NCBI GenBank assembly: GCA_014191855.1
Contig: BJHF01000008.1
Location: 1 to 64,000, forward strand
DNA length: 64,000 nucleotides
Origin: Deltaproteobacteria bacterium
GTDB lineage: Bacteria; Myxococcota_A; UBA796; SXON01
Direction: 5' to 3'
How positions within the stretch are numbered: position 1 is the first letter of the stretch; each line of letters starts with the position of its first letter. Positions 51,401 through 59,225 of this stretch are shown here, piece after piece. The position numbers and the translations under genes were made by a program. The notes beneath the pieces are model-generated. The model saw only the letters and a list, made by a program, of their open reading frames with translations, ran no database searches and was not told the DNA's origin.

Positions 51401-52176
51401 TCCGCGTCGGTTTTGTCGCTCCCGATCGCGTCTTCTTCGAGGTCGGTGAGCCCATCGTCGTCCTGGTCTACGCCGATCGCATCCGACCAGGCAGCCGGGA
51501 GGGCGCCGAGCGCCGTGGAGTCGTCGGTGCCGCAGAGATCGGCGTCCGCGCCGATGGGGGTGCTGGTGTTGCCGGAGACGAACGCCACGCGGAAGGTATC
51601 GCCGTAGAACTCGATCGCGGGGAGCTCGGCCAACTCGATGCGCACGTCCACGAACCAGTCGTCGATCGTGTGGATGTTGCTGGTTGAACCGCCCTCGCTG
51701 CCGGTCAGCGCGGCGCGGATGTACGTTTCGTCCCAGAAGTTGATCAAGCTGTCGGGGGTGGCCGCCACGCCGTCGTCGCCGCTGCCATCTCCATCCCCGG
51801 TATCGTTGGTGTAGGCGTACAACGTCGGGGAAACCCCGGTTGCCGCCACCACGTACTCCCAGTCGTCTACGTTCCCGTCGGTCTCGAACAGAAACGACCA
51901 GTCGTCCGGCAGGAGCGCCGTCTCGTCCACCAGCCAGGGCGTTTCGTCGACACGAACGCGCAAGAACAGCTCCGTGCCGTCGGTCCACCAGTACAGCGCG
52001 GGCCAGGCGTTCGTCGTATCGCCAACACAATCGATCCCGTCGGGAGCGCCCACGCCAGCTCGATCATGGTCGTTGTACACGTCAACGATGTCGGCGCCCG
52101 ACTGGGTGAGGGGAACCCAGGCGGCATCGTCGGTGGGCCATGCGAGGGCGCGGGTGGCGAGCAGCAGTGCGATCAT
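48490..52176 (-). CDS. OmpA-family outer-membrane protein fused after a thrombospondin-3-like, MYXO-CTERM-like segment
   Basis: A 1228-residue ORF. The signal peptide MIALLLATRALAWP is followed by a beta domain to about residue 215 and Asp-rich calcium-binding repeats to about 550 (DQDDDGLTDLEEDAIGSDKT, PDTDGDGIGDAEESC). Then GGSCSTGGGTASILGALVAG with a run of five Arg looks like a MYXO-CTERM sorting tail near residues 565-590. It is followed at once by a second signal-like stretch (SAGVVVGALSLLPGDARA), a barrel-like region, another Asp-rich motif (LCPDQPEDKNGVADDDGCPD) and an OmpA C-terminal domain (EVQGHTDDQGAEDYNQDLSQ). An 8-C run at 50395-50402 lies exactly at the junction. One continuous frame is seen; fusion of two genes is suspected. 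Confidence 0.8.
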   Translation of the reverse strand: MIALLLATRALAWPTDDAAWVPLTQSGADIVDVYNDHDRAGVGAPDGIDCVGDTTNAWPALYWWTDGTELFLRVRVDETPWLVDETALLPDDWSFLFETDGNVDDWEYVVAATGVSPTLYAYTNDTGDGDGSGDDGVAATPDSLINFWDETYIRAALTGSEGGSTSNIHTIDDWFVDVRIELAELPAIEFYGDTFRVAFVSGNTSTPIGADADLCGTDDSTALGALPAAWSDAIGVDQDDDGLTDLEEDAIGSDKTDADSDDDGVSDTDEVRIAGSSPILCDTDGDGLTDGQELGVIEPLDDTDTSAGCFEADGDSGDTTTLPTEVDTDSGTVSDGLEDRDQDGVWDTWETNPNDGSDDLDTDGDGIADALEDLCGGTDPTDRDGDGIPDSEEGFADTDGDGTPDFCEEDDDDDGVTTDEELGEDGTSGTDSDADGIPDYQDPDSDGNGVDDGDEPTGDSDSDCDGILDRNDLDDADGECADPDGDGVTNADEDICGSNPENPDTDGDGIGDAEESCEDDVDCDGLPDRLDANTDAEGCNDPVDTAGAPSGVCTGPLCGGHYTGGSCSTGGGTASILGALVAGALVTRRRRRGGRFAASAGVVVGALSLLPGDARAEDAAVNAQRFHPAFENDTFLSVHDTHARPPGLGGGLVFNYAAAPLEYRYDDDRMPLQLLSSAASFDLGVSWAAPHFALTLDMPLHVVDGAQIDSQFAPGDLRVSALGEIADRTRGGLGLGVYGDVALPTGNGEAWVGSGSPELGAGVAFSWGKAVVLAGNIGLQVASPAELDDLSWGSRVQWGAGVDVPVGPMLALIAELEGESAIATTDTVGSSPIEWRAGAKAHLTRNLVASAGFGTGLTLGIGAPEYRVTAGLGWSPARKEARLSHGPDRDGDGIGDAQDLCPDQPEDKNGVADDDGCPDAGLVPTHLVVTDTEGKKLAGASIELTSGPETGRWAVPDGDFTRSFAPGEYQVKARAPHYLPQNSSFVIPDAPRHEKVIQLDAAPVGGMVIVSVQNEVGQPIAALVTILGEGRKFTTGADGTGAEPVPAGQVELSVWAENYRPKRVSVDVAKDQKASVNVILEPSRVVVLADRVDIRDKVFFDLDSAVITAVSYPILDDVAATLENHAELRLVEVQGHTDDQGAEDYNQDLSQRRAEAVRKYLIAQGVEPDRLVARGYGETQPLQPGTSADARDVNRRVMFKILAGPSGDERPLDARPPKKGPRGGRGRE

Positions 52177-52186
52177 GGACGTAACC

Positions 52187-52227
52187 CTTGACCTGTCAAG
52201 TATACCGCTTGGGGCGGCGCTTGTCGA
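52187..52227 (-). promoter_or_regulatory. Sigma-70-like promoter with overlapping palindromic operator
   Basis: Reading toward the OmpA-fusion gene, TCGACA (52222-52227) and TATACT (52199-52204) are separated by 17 bases. The palindrome CTTGACCTGTCAAG (52187-52200) overlaps the -10 edge and the expected start of transcription, and ends 11 bases before the ATG. Such placement suggests repression by a small dimeric regulator. Confidence 0.55.
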
Positions 52228-52245
52228 GCGTTAGGCGGGCGCACC

Positions 52246-52938
52246 ATGCCCGACGTCGCTCCGCTTCGCCCCGCCGCCACGATCATCCTGCTGCGCGATG
52301 GAGAGCAGGGGCCGGAGGTATGGCTGATGGAGCGGTCGCGCTCCGTGGCATTCATGGCGTCGGCATGGGTGTTTCCGGGGGGGAGGGTCGACGAGGCCGA
52401 CGCGGAGGCGCTGGCCATCGGAGGCGACTTCGACCGGGTGCCCAAGCCCTTCTGGACGGCCGCGGTGCGGGAGCTCTCCGAGGAGGCGGGCGTCGCCCTG
52501 CGAAGCGGAGAGGCGTGGGATCTGCGCGGGCTCTCGGTGTGGGCGCATTGGGTGACGCCCGAGGTGGAGCCGCGCCGGTACGACACGTGGTTTTTCGTGG
52601 CGCGTATGCCGGATGGCGCGGAGGCGGTGGTGGACGGCGAGGAAGCCTCGGCGGGAGGGTGGTATCGCCCGGTGGAGGCGCTGGCCGCCAGCGAGCGCGG
52701 CGAGCTGCCAGTGGCGCCGCCGACACTGCGCACCCTCATGGAGATTGCGCCGTTCGACTCGGTGGAGGCGATCCTCACGCGTACGCGCCATACTCCCGCC
52801 ATCATGCCGCGTTTTCACCAGACGTCCGAGGCGCTGTTCGTGCTGCTCCCCGGCGACCCTGATCACCCTTCGACCGAAGCCGTGGATCCGCCCTGGCGCT
52901 ACGCGTTTTCGGCGGGCCGCTGGTGGGCTCGCCCGTGA
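52246..52938 (+). CDS. NUDIX hydrolase
   Basis: A 230-residue NUDIX protein. The box is split as in NUDT7/NUDT19-like CoA-diphosphatase relatives: VFPGGRVDEADAEAL, a short insert, then AAVRELSEEAGVAL. The N-terminal AATIILLRDGEQGPEVWLME is typical, and a C-terminal extension follows. The substrate cannot be fixed. Its stop lies inside the GTGATG that starts a subtilase gene, so the two are coupled. It is divergent from the OmpA-fusion gene across 69 bases. Confidence 0.88.
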   Translation: MPDVAPLRPAATIILLRDGEQGPEVWLMERSRSVAFMASAWVFPGGRVDEADAEALAIGGDFDRVPKPFWTAAVRELSEEAGVALRSGEAWDLRGLSVWAHWVTPEVEPRRYDTWFFVARMPDGAEAVVDGEEASAGGWYRPVEALAASERGELPVAPPTLRTLMEIAPFDSVEAILTRTRHTPAIMPRFHQTSEALFVLLPGDPDHPSTEAVDPPWRYAFSAGRWWARP

Positions 52939-54182
52939 TGTACGACTTGCTTGCCGCCGGTCCCGGTCGCGACGCGGAGCGCGTGTGCATCGTGGCCGAC
53001 GTGGCGCCCGCAGGGGCCTCCCCGAGATTTCCGGGCCAGCCCGGTGCACTCGCCCACCACTGGATTCTCCGCGGGCCCGATGCGCCCGCCCGCGCCCGCA
53101 GCCTGCTGGCGGCCCACCGCGCACAGTCCGCCTGGTTGGCGCCGATGCCGGCCCCCCCGCCGAGCGACGATATACCCCCCGAAACGCCGGTCTTCGGCCA
53201 GGCCTGGCGCGAGGTGTTCCCCGCCGGGGTGGGCATCACCGCCGCGGCGGATTTCCCGGGTGGCGGGGGCGAGAACGTCACCATCGTAGACATCGAATAC
53301 GCCTGGGATCCGACGCACGAGGATCTCCTCCGGAGCGCGAGCGACCTTGGCGGGGTGCCCGATCCCACCTGGGCTTTTCACGGCACTGGGGTGGTGGGCA
53401 TCCTCGCGGCGGGTGACAACGGCTTCGGGGTTATCGGCGCCGCCCCCCTCGCAACCGTGCTGGTTCAGGCACCATTCTTCGAGGCGGATGCGGGCTTCGA
53501 CTACGACGTCGCCCGTGCCATTGTGGAGGCTTCAGCCGTGCTCTCGGCGGGGGATGTGATCCTCGTGGAGCAGCAATTCTACGGCTTAGACGGGGAGTTC
53601 GTGCCCGCGAGCTTCGACGCGGGCGTGCGGGAGGCGATTCGGGCTGCCTCTGCCGCGGGGATCGTGGTCGTGGAACCCGCGGGAAATGACGACGTGAACC
53701 TCGACGATCCGGCCTACGAAGGCGCGTTTACGGACGATACCGGAGTGCTGCGGGTGGGGGGAGGGGCCTCCAGCTTCGCCGCGATCCCACGGGCCCGCGT
53801 GGCCTCCAACTACGGGAGCCTCGTGTGGGTGCAGGGTTGGGCGGGTGACATCGTGACGACCGCCGGCCCTCCCTACACGGACTTGTTCTACCCGCGGGAT
53901 GATCCGCGCCACATAGGTCCGCCGCCCTTCGTGATCGCCCGTACCGCAAAACACCAAGCATACACCGCATCCTTCGCCGGAACGAGCGGCGCGGCGGCGA
54001 TGATCGCGGGGCTGGTGGGCGTGATCGAGTCGGTGGCCATCGCAACGCGTGGGGCGCCGCTCACGCCGCTCGAGGTGCGCTCCGTGCTCGCGGAGGCGGG
54101 CGTGGCCGCGCCGGACGGTGAGGTGAGCGTCGGCGCGTTGCCGGACTTGCGCCGGGTGCTGCGAAGCTGGTTGGTGCCGTAG
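52938..54182 (+). CDS. Subtilisin-like serine protease (S8), no signal peptide
   Basis: A 414-residue peptidase with an intact S8 triad: Asp in NVTIVDIEYAW, His in WAFHGTGVVGILAAGDNG and Ser in SFAGTSGAAAMIAG, plus the oxyanion Asn in VVEPAGNDD. The N-terminal about 110 residues are a non-catalytic region. The ATG at 52938 (or GTG 52935) gives MYDLLAAGPG, with no signal peptide, lipobox or membrane anchor, so it is probably cytosolic or exported by another route. It overlaps the NUDIX stop. Confidence 0.85.
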   Translation: MYDLLAAGPGRDAERVCIVADVAPAGASPRFPGQPGALAHHWILRGPDAPARARSLLAAHRAQSAWLAPMPAPPPSDDIPPETPVFGQAWREVFPAGVGITAAADFPGGGGENVTIVDIEYAWDPTHEDLLRSASDLGGVPDPTWAFHGTGVVGILAAGDNGFGVIGAAPLATVLVQAPFFEADAGFDYDVARAIVEASAVLSAGDVILVEQQFYGLDGEFVPASFDAGVREAIRAASAAGIVVVEPAGNDDVNLDDPAYEGAFTDDTGVLRVGGGASSFAAIPRARVASNYGSLVWVQGWAGDIVTTAGPPYTDLFYPRDDPRHIGPPPFVIARTAKHQAYTASFAGTSGAAAMIAGLVGVIESVAIATRGAPLTPLEVRSVLAEAGVAAPDGEVSVGALPDLRRVLRSWLVP

Positions 54183-54283
54183 GGGCCCTGAGGTGAGGGG
54201 CAGACCCGCCGGGCGGCGTGGGAGCGCGCCGCTACGCTGGAAAGCGCAACCCCGCAGCCCGTACCCCGGCCGCCCGAAGCCCG
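54183..54283. repeat. Convergent intergenic region with palindromic repeat, copy 3
   Basis: It contains CCCCGCAGCCCGTACCCCGG and CCCGCTAGCGGG, matching words of the copies at 2690-2790 and 59226-59346. It separates the subtilase from the opposing PilZ-like gene. No ORF is supported. Confidence 0.5.
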
Positions 54284-55399
54284 CTAGCGGGTCGGCGTGC
54301 CCCGGTTGGCCCGACCGCCGGTGGAGGGTGTAGGCGCATGGCGGCGGAGCTCCGCGAGATGGGAAGAGTCCAGCTCCAAGCGGTAGGTGACGGCCAGCGG
54401 AAGGATCCGGATCGGCGTGGCGGGCGTTTGCACGGCCAAGGTGCCGTACCGCAGCACAAAGTGGATCGGCGGCGTGGTGGGCAGGGGCCGCCCGTCGCCA
54501 AGGAGGGTGATCACGTTGGACGTGAGCTGCATGTGCACGTCGGAATGAAAGGTCTCTTCAGACCTCCACTTGATCTCCACGTAGCAGCGCCCCGCGACGT
54601 TGCTCGCCATCCAGCTGGGATCCCCACCTGGGGGCCCGACCGCGCTGGGAGCCTGGCTGAGGCTGGTTGGCTGCGGAGCCCGCGGTGGGGGGCGGGGCGG
54701 GCTAACGACCTCGGGAGGCGGAGTGGGCTTCGGGGGGGCGTACGTGCGCGCCCACTCGGCGGAGGCCGAACCGCTGGAGGACTTCGCTGCGGGGTTTGGA
54801 CGCCCGGGTGGCGAATCCACGGGCCCCGGGGCGGGCATCGTTGGCGCGGCACCCGGCGCTCCAGACCGATCCTCTGGAGCTCGAGTCATCGCGGATTTCA
54901 AGGCATCGCGCATCACCGCGCGCGCCCCGGCCGCCGCCGCCGCATTGCCGGCGGAGGGGAGGCTCGACACGCTTCGTGCGCCAGGAACCGAGTCGAACAG
55001 GCCGCGACTGCCGCTGTTGCCCATGCTCCCCATGGAGCCCTGGCTTTTGTTCGACGGGGTGGGCGAATCCTCGATGACCGCTCGGTCGCTCACTGCGGTG
55101 GTGCCGCTCCTGGCGGCGAGGAACTGGGCCCATCGCGCCGAGTCCGCCGCCGACACGGAGAGCAGCTTGATCAGGTAGGCGTTCGGCTGACCCGGAGCCG
55201 AGGAGATCGGTCGGGCCACTTCCCCGTCCATCAGCACGGTGCCGGGAGCGGGGCTGAGATCCACGCGTAGCGTGGCGCGATCTCCGCTCCTCATGGCGGA
55301 ATCGACCTCGACGAACATCATCGACCCCTCGATCCACACCAACTTGCCGAAGTTCAAAACACCATTCGCCTGCACCGCCGCCGAAGCGCGCGTGAGCAC
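54284..55399 (-). CDS. Two-domain PilZ-like protein, paralogue A
   Basis: A 371-residue protein. The N-terminal domain (NFGKLVWIEGSMMFVEVD, SGDRATLRVDLSPAPGTVLM) and the C-terminal domain (GRCYVEIKWRSEETFHSDVH, ALAVTYRLELDSSHLAELRR-type ending) look like PilZ-type barrels, joined by a long Pro/Ser/Ala-rich linker. RxxxR and NxSxxG c-di-GMP motifs are not visible. Within the linker, VMRDALKSAMTRAPEDRSG and SAEWARTYAPPKPTPPPEVV are shared with the neighbouring paralogue. GTG 55399 starts it. Confidence 0.7.
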   Translation of the reverse strand: MLTRASAAVQANGVLNFGKLVWIEGSMMFVEVDSAMRSGDRATLRVDLSPAPGTVLMDGEVARPISSAPGQPNAYLIKLLSVSAADSARWAQFLAARSGTTAVSDRAVIEDSPTPSNKSQGSMGSMGNSGSRGLFDSVPGARSVSSLPSAGNAAAAAGARAVMRDALKSAMTRAPEDRSGAPGAAPTMPAPGPVDSPPGRPNPAAKSSSGSASAEWARTYAPPKPTPPPEVVSPPRPPPRAPQPTSLSQAPSAVGPPGGDPSWMASNVAGRCYVEIKWRSEETFHSDVHMQLTSNVITLLGDGRPLPTTPPIHFVLRYGTLAVQTPATPIRILPLAVTYRLELDSSHLAELRRHAPTPSTGGRANRGTPTR

Positions 55400-55496
55400 G
55401 CGGAGGGGGAGGACGTCGGGGGCCTAGGCAGCACGTAGACGCTCTTGGGAACGAGGCGCCAGCGAGCATAGCACGCGTATTGCCAACTCTCCGTCG

Positions 55497-56687
55497 CTAA
55501 CGACCAGGCCCCTTGGAGTGGAAGTCGCTCATGGTCGACTTGGGCCGCGCGCTGCGACGGAGCTCCGCGAGGTGGGAAGGGTCCAATTCAAGCCGGTACG
55601 TTACCGCCAGCGGCTGCACGCGCATGGGCGTTGCCGCACACTGCACGGCGAGCGTGCCGTGCCGAAGGACGAGGTGCACGGGGGGCGCGGCGGGGAGCGC
55701 GCGGCCATCGCTCACGAGGGTGAGGACGTTTGCCATGAGCTGGGTGTGCACGTCATGGCTGAACGTGTCGGCCGAGGACCACTTCACCTCCACATAGAAA
55801 CGGCCCGCGATGTTCGTGGCCAGCCACGTGGGATCCTCGACCATGGGCGAGGGGTGTGCAGGGGGCGGCACGGACAGCCCGGTTGGCAGGGGCCGACGAG
55901 GTGGGAGGGCTTGCGGCGTGACGACGGCGGGGGGTGGCGTTGGCGGCGCGGGAGCGTACGTGCGCGCCCAGTCGGCAGAGGCGGAGTGCGGGCGACCCGA
56001 GGTGCTCGGCGAGCCGGCACCCGACCCGCTGGCGGCCACGGCGGCCGCCGCGCTGAGCGGCGGCAGCGACGCCGGGGCTACGCCGCCATGCGGCGCGCCC
56101 GAGAGCGGGGCCGGCGCCTCAGAAGGTCGGTTCATCGCGGCCTTCAGCGCATCCCGCATCGCGGAGCGGCCCGTGCCCGCGGGGTTGGCCGAGCTGTGGG
56201 TGCCCGCGGCAGAAAACGTGCTCGCCCGCCCCGAGAAGGGCGGAGGCGGCTGTGTGGAGCCCCCGATTCCGCCTCGCGACCCGTAGCTCGGCTGCAGGGC
56301 CTGGCCCGAGTCGCGCACGTCGGAGAGGTTGCTCAGGGTACCGCCGCTCTGCTTGGCCTGGAGGAACCGCTGCCACGGCCCGGCATCCGCCGGGGAAACC
56401 GAGCGCAAGCGCACCAGATATGCCTGCGCCTCCCCAGCCGCGGCCGGCAACGCGCGCATCACCTCGCCTTCAAGGAGCGCGGTTCCGGGGGCCGGGCTGA
56501 GATCCACGCGCAACATCAGGGCATCGCCCATCCTCAGCTCGGAATCGACCTGCAGATACAGCCGCGGCCCATCCACCCATACCAGCTTGCCGAAGTTCAG
56601 CGCCCCGTTTCCCTGCACACCAGTCGAGGCTTTCACCGTGATTCGACCCTCCGCGGGGCCCGAGGGGCTTGGCGGCTGGGAATGCAT
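55497..56687 (-). CDS. Two-domain PilZ-like protein, paralogue B
   Basis: A 396-residue protein with the same layout as the gene at 54284-55399: NFGKLVWVDGPRLYLQVDSE and GDALMLRVDLSPAPGTALLE at the N-terminus, AMRDALKAAMNRPSE and SADWARTYAPAPPTPPPAVV in the linker, and GRFYVEVKWSSADTFSHDVH with YRLELDPSHLAELRR at the C-terminus. The two clearly descend from a tandem duplication, with the linkers drifting most. Function unknown; adaptor or scaffold roles are possible. Confidence 0.72.
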   Translation of the reverse strand: MHSQPPSPSGPAEGRITVKASTGVQGNGALNFGKLVWVDGPRLYLQVDSELRMGDALMLRVDLSPAPGTALLEGEVMRALPAAAGEAQAYLVRLRSVSPADAGPWQRFLQAKQSGGTLSNLSDVRDSGQALQPSYGSRGGIGGSTQPPPPFSGRASTFSAAGTHSSANPAGTGRSAMRDALKAAMNRPSEAPAPLSGAPHGGVAPASLPPLSAAAAVAASGSGAGSPSTSGRPHSASADWARTYAPAPPTPPPAVVTPQALPPRRPLPTGLSVPPPAHPSPMVEDPTWLATNIAGRFYVEVKWSSADTFSHDVHTQLMANVLTLVSDGRALPAAPPVHLVLRHGTLAVQCAATPMRVQPLAVTYRLELDPSHLAELRRSARPKSTMSDFHSKGPGR

Positions 56688-56720
56688 GGGTCGCGACTCG
56701 GGGAAAGAATTGGACGCGCA

Positions 56721-57773
56721 TCAGCCCATATCTTCGAACTCTGGCAGCGGCGAGGGGGTGGGCGGCCCCTGGTCGGAAAAACGCGCGGGCAACAAGCACG
56801 ACAGCGGCCCATCGGCGACCGAGAGCGCTTCGGCGATCCGACGAGTCGGCCCCGCCGCGGCGAGGGCCTGCACGGGCAGCTCGGGGGTGTCGAGCCACAG
56901 CCGCAGCACGTCGGGGTGCTCGGCGGTGCCGTTGAGATGGGCACTCAGCTCACCGAACGCAGGTAGCAACAAGAACCCCTCTCGTTCGTGGAACCAGAGC
57001 GCTGGGCGGCCCGCCGCCATGGTGTCGCCGAGTCGCAGATCCACGCGGATGGGCTCCACGCCTTTGGCGCCGCGCCAGGCTTCTGCCCGGGTAGGCGCAG
57101 CGCCGTCGGGGCCCCGGTCTGCGAACAGCAGCCCGTCCATGAACGCGGAGAGCGCCGCCTCCATCGTCGTCGCGTCCGAAAATTCCACCAGATCGCGGCC
57201 GAAATGCGCGATGAAGACCCGGCGTTGGTCGCGTTGGCGGGCGAACGCGAAGCGCCGCTCACGCAGACCCGCCAGCACCGCGGGCTCGGGCGAGTCCCGC
57301 CAGGCCTCCAGCAACTGCAATCGGGCGATCACCCCTTGCTCCCCGTAGAGGCCCGGCTCCCCGAAAAACGCGGTTCCACCCTGCCACGGTACGGTGCGTG
57401 CGCGGAGAACGGTCCTCCGCGTGAGGTCGCCCCGGGCCGACGACGGTGCCCGCACGGCTACCTCTCGGTCGTCGACGAGGTCGCGCAGGAGCACCTGCTC
57501 CCCATCCCACCCGTCCACCACCCACAGCGACGTGTGGGCTTCCAGCGGCCAACGTGCAAGATCCTCCAGCCCGGGCTCGCCACCGAGCGACTCCGCCAGC
57601 GTGCGCCCCTCTACGTTGAGCCACTCCACCGCGACGAGATCGAGCACGTCCGCCCACTCATCCTCGTCCGGGGGACGCCCGTACAAGGCCGCCGCCGCAC
57701 GCGCCACCTCCTCCGGCTGCGCCTGCGCGAGCGCCCAGAGCCGCGTGCGGAGCCGGGAAAGGTCGATCGACAG
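56721..57773 (-). CDS. Hypothetical protein, probable CTG start
   Basis: About 350 residues, not recognised. It is soluble, with no signal or membrane segment; mixed alpha/beta (LLRDLVDDREVAVRAPSSAR, ADVLDLVAVEWLNVEGRTLA, EAALSAFMDGLLFADRGPDG). The only in-frame ATG/GTG starts upstream lie inside the divergent lipoprotein gene. CTG at 57773 has AAGGAG six bases before it and gives LSIDLSRLRTRLWALAQAQP, so I take it as the start; GTG a few codons later is the alternative. It follows the PilZ-like paralogue pair on the same strand after 33 bases. Confidence 0.6.
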   Translation of the reverse strand: MSIDLSRLRTRLWALAQAQPEEVARAAAALYGRPPDEDEWADVLDLVAVEWLNVEGRTLAESLGGEPGLEDLARWPLEAHTSLWVVDGWDGEQVLLRDLVDDREVAVRAPSSARGDLTRRTVLRARTVPWQGGTAFFGEPGLYGEQGVIARLQLLEAWRDSPEPAVLAGLRERRFAFARQRDQRRVFIAHFGRDLVEFSDATTMEAALSAFMDGLLFADRGPDGAAPTRAEAWRGAKGVEPIRVDLRLGDTMAAGRPALWFHEREGFLLLPAFGELSAHLNGTAEHPDVLRLWLDTPELPVQALAAAGPTRRIAEALSVADGPLSCLLPARFSDQGPPTPSPLPEFEDMG

Positions 57774-57815
57774 TTGCTGCTCCTTGGGCCCCTCGTATAT
57801 ACAACGGCCCAGGCC

Positions 57816-59225
57816 ATGCCACCCACCCCGCTGCGTACGTCGCTCTCCCTGCTGCTCCTCGCGGGCTGCGATCCCGACCAGGCCCTCAACACCGCAGAGC
57901 CCAGCGTGGTCGTCGAGCCGGCCACCGTGGATTTTGGCGAGGTTGTCCTCGGAATGTACGGCGAGATCGGCGCGGTGGTGCGCAACGACGGATTGGGTAC
58001 GCTCACGATCAGCGGCGCCGAGCTCGAGTCTGGTTCTTCCTCCGATTTCACCCTGATCAGTTGGCCCGAGTCGCTCAAGGCCCACGAGGAGGGGCTCCTC
58101 GTCATGCAGTATACGCCCGACATCGAGGGCGAGGACTGGGGCACCGTGAACTTATCGACGAATGAGCCGGACAAGCCGCTCTTTCCGGTGGGCGTGACTG
58201 GCCTCGGCGTGAAGCCGTGCATCGACATCGACCCAGAGTTGCTCTGGTTCGGCACCGTGGCGCCCGGGGAGTCGGTGACCAAGACGTTTGACGTTCGCGC
58301 CGGCTGCACGGGCACGCTCAGCATCGGCAGCGCGGTGTACCCGGGGAACGAGATTGAGGCCTATACCGCGACGTTCCCGGAGGACTGGGCGGAGCCGTAC
58401 ACGGTGCGCACCGGCTTCGCGTTCGAGGTCAGCGTAACGTTTGCGCCGCCGGACACCAACGAGTGGTCGGGAGAGCTGTGGTTCAACAGCAACGACCCGG
58501 ACGATCCGGTCTCGGCGGTAACCCTCCGCGGCAACACGGTGGACGACCCGACGGAGAACGTCGCGCCGATCGTGGAGATCCTCGATCCCAACGTGGGCGA
58601 GTACTTCCTCGACAACCAACTGGTGACCCTCACAGCGGCGGTGTTCGACGAGGACGAGGCGGTCACCAACCTCGTGTGTTCGTGGTCGGCCAACGGGAGC
58701 AAGCTCAGCTCGGCGGACGCGACGCCCAGCGCCGAAGGCACCATCGCCGGGGCGAGCCAGCTCCCGTTTGGCGACGTGGACATCAGCCTGCGCTGCTTCG
58801 ACAGCGAGGGCGTCATGGGCGAGGACTCGGTGCGCGTGCAGGTGTGGAAGGCGGACGAGCCCCTGGAGTACGTGATCTCCGGCGGGGATACCGAGTTTGA
58901 TTACTTCATGGTGGACGATGACGTCAACATGGCGGTCAACGGCGTCACATTCTTCGACGACAACAACGACACCAGCGACAACCACGGGCCGGTCCACTTC
59001 AACGCGAAGGCTGGAGAAGTCCTCCACATCGTGGCGGTGGACCAGAACCCCACGGAGGGCCTGGTAGAACCGATGGTGCTTCATTGGGGTACGGGCAAGA
59101 GTCAAGCGCTGAACGAAGAGATCTGCCTGTCATCTGATCCTGCGAATGACTGCTTCGACGGCACCTACGCAGGGCCGTGGCCGAACGTGCTGATGGATGA
59201 GGAGTATGTGATTTCGATTCCTTGA
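57816..59225 (+). CDS. Lipoprotein with ASH/choice-of-anchor-D-type domains
   Basis: A 469-residue protein with lipobox LLLLAGC (Cys18). Two immunoglobulin-like modules of the ASH/choice-of-anchor D type follow: VDFGEVVLGMYGEIGAVVRN with LVMQYTPDIEGEDWGTVNLS, and LLWFGTVAPGESVTKTFDVR. They end about residue 250, followed by an Ig/PKD-like part (NVAPIVEILDPNVGEYFLDN) and an unrecognised C-terminal domain of about 130 residues. It is probably an outer-membrane-anchored surface protein. ATG 57816 was chosen for the lipobox; the longer frame is a shadow of the opposing gene. Confidence 0.78.
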   Translation: MPPTPLRTSLSLLLLAGCDPDQALNTAEPSVVVEPATVDFGEVVLGMYGEIGAVVRNDGLGTLTISGAELESGSSSDFTLISWPESLKAHEEGLLVMQYTPDIEGEDWGTVNLSTNEPDKPLFPVGVTGLGVKPCIDIDPELLWFGTVAPGESVTKTFDVRAGCTGTLSIGSAVYPGNEIEAYTATFPEDWAEPYTVRTGFAFEVSVTFAPPDTNEWSGELWFNSNDPDDPVSAVTLRGNTVDDPTENVAPIVEILDPNVGEYFLDNQLVTLTAAVFDEDEAVTNLVCSWSANGSKLSSADATPSAEGTIAGASQLPFGDVDISLRCFDSEGVMGEDSVRVQVWKADEPLEYVISGGDTEFDYFMVDDDVNMAVNGVTFFDDNNDTSDNHGPVHFNAKAGEVLHIVAVDQNPTEGLVEPMVLHWGTGKSQALNEEICLSSDPANDCFDGTYAGPWPNVLMDEEYVISIP

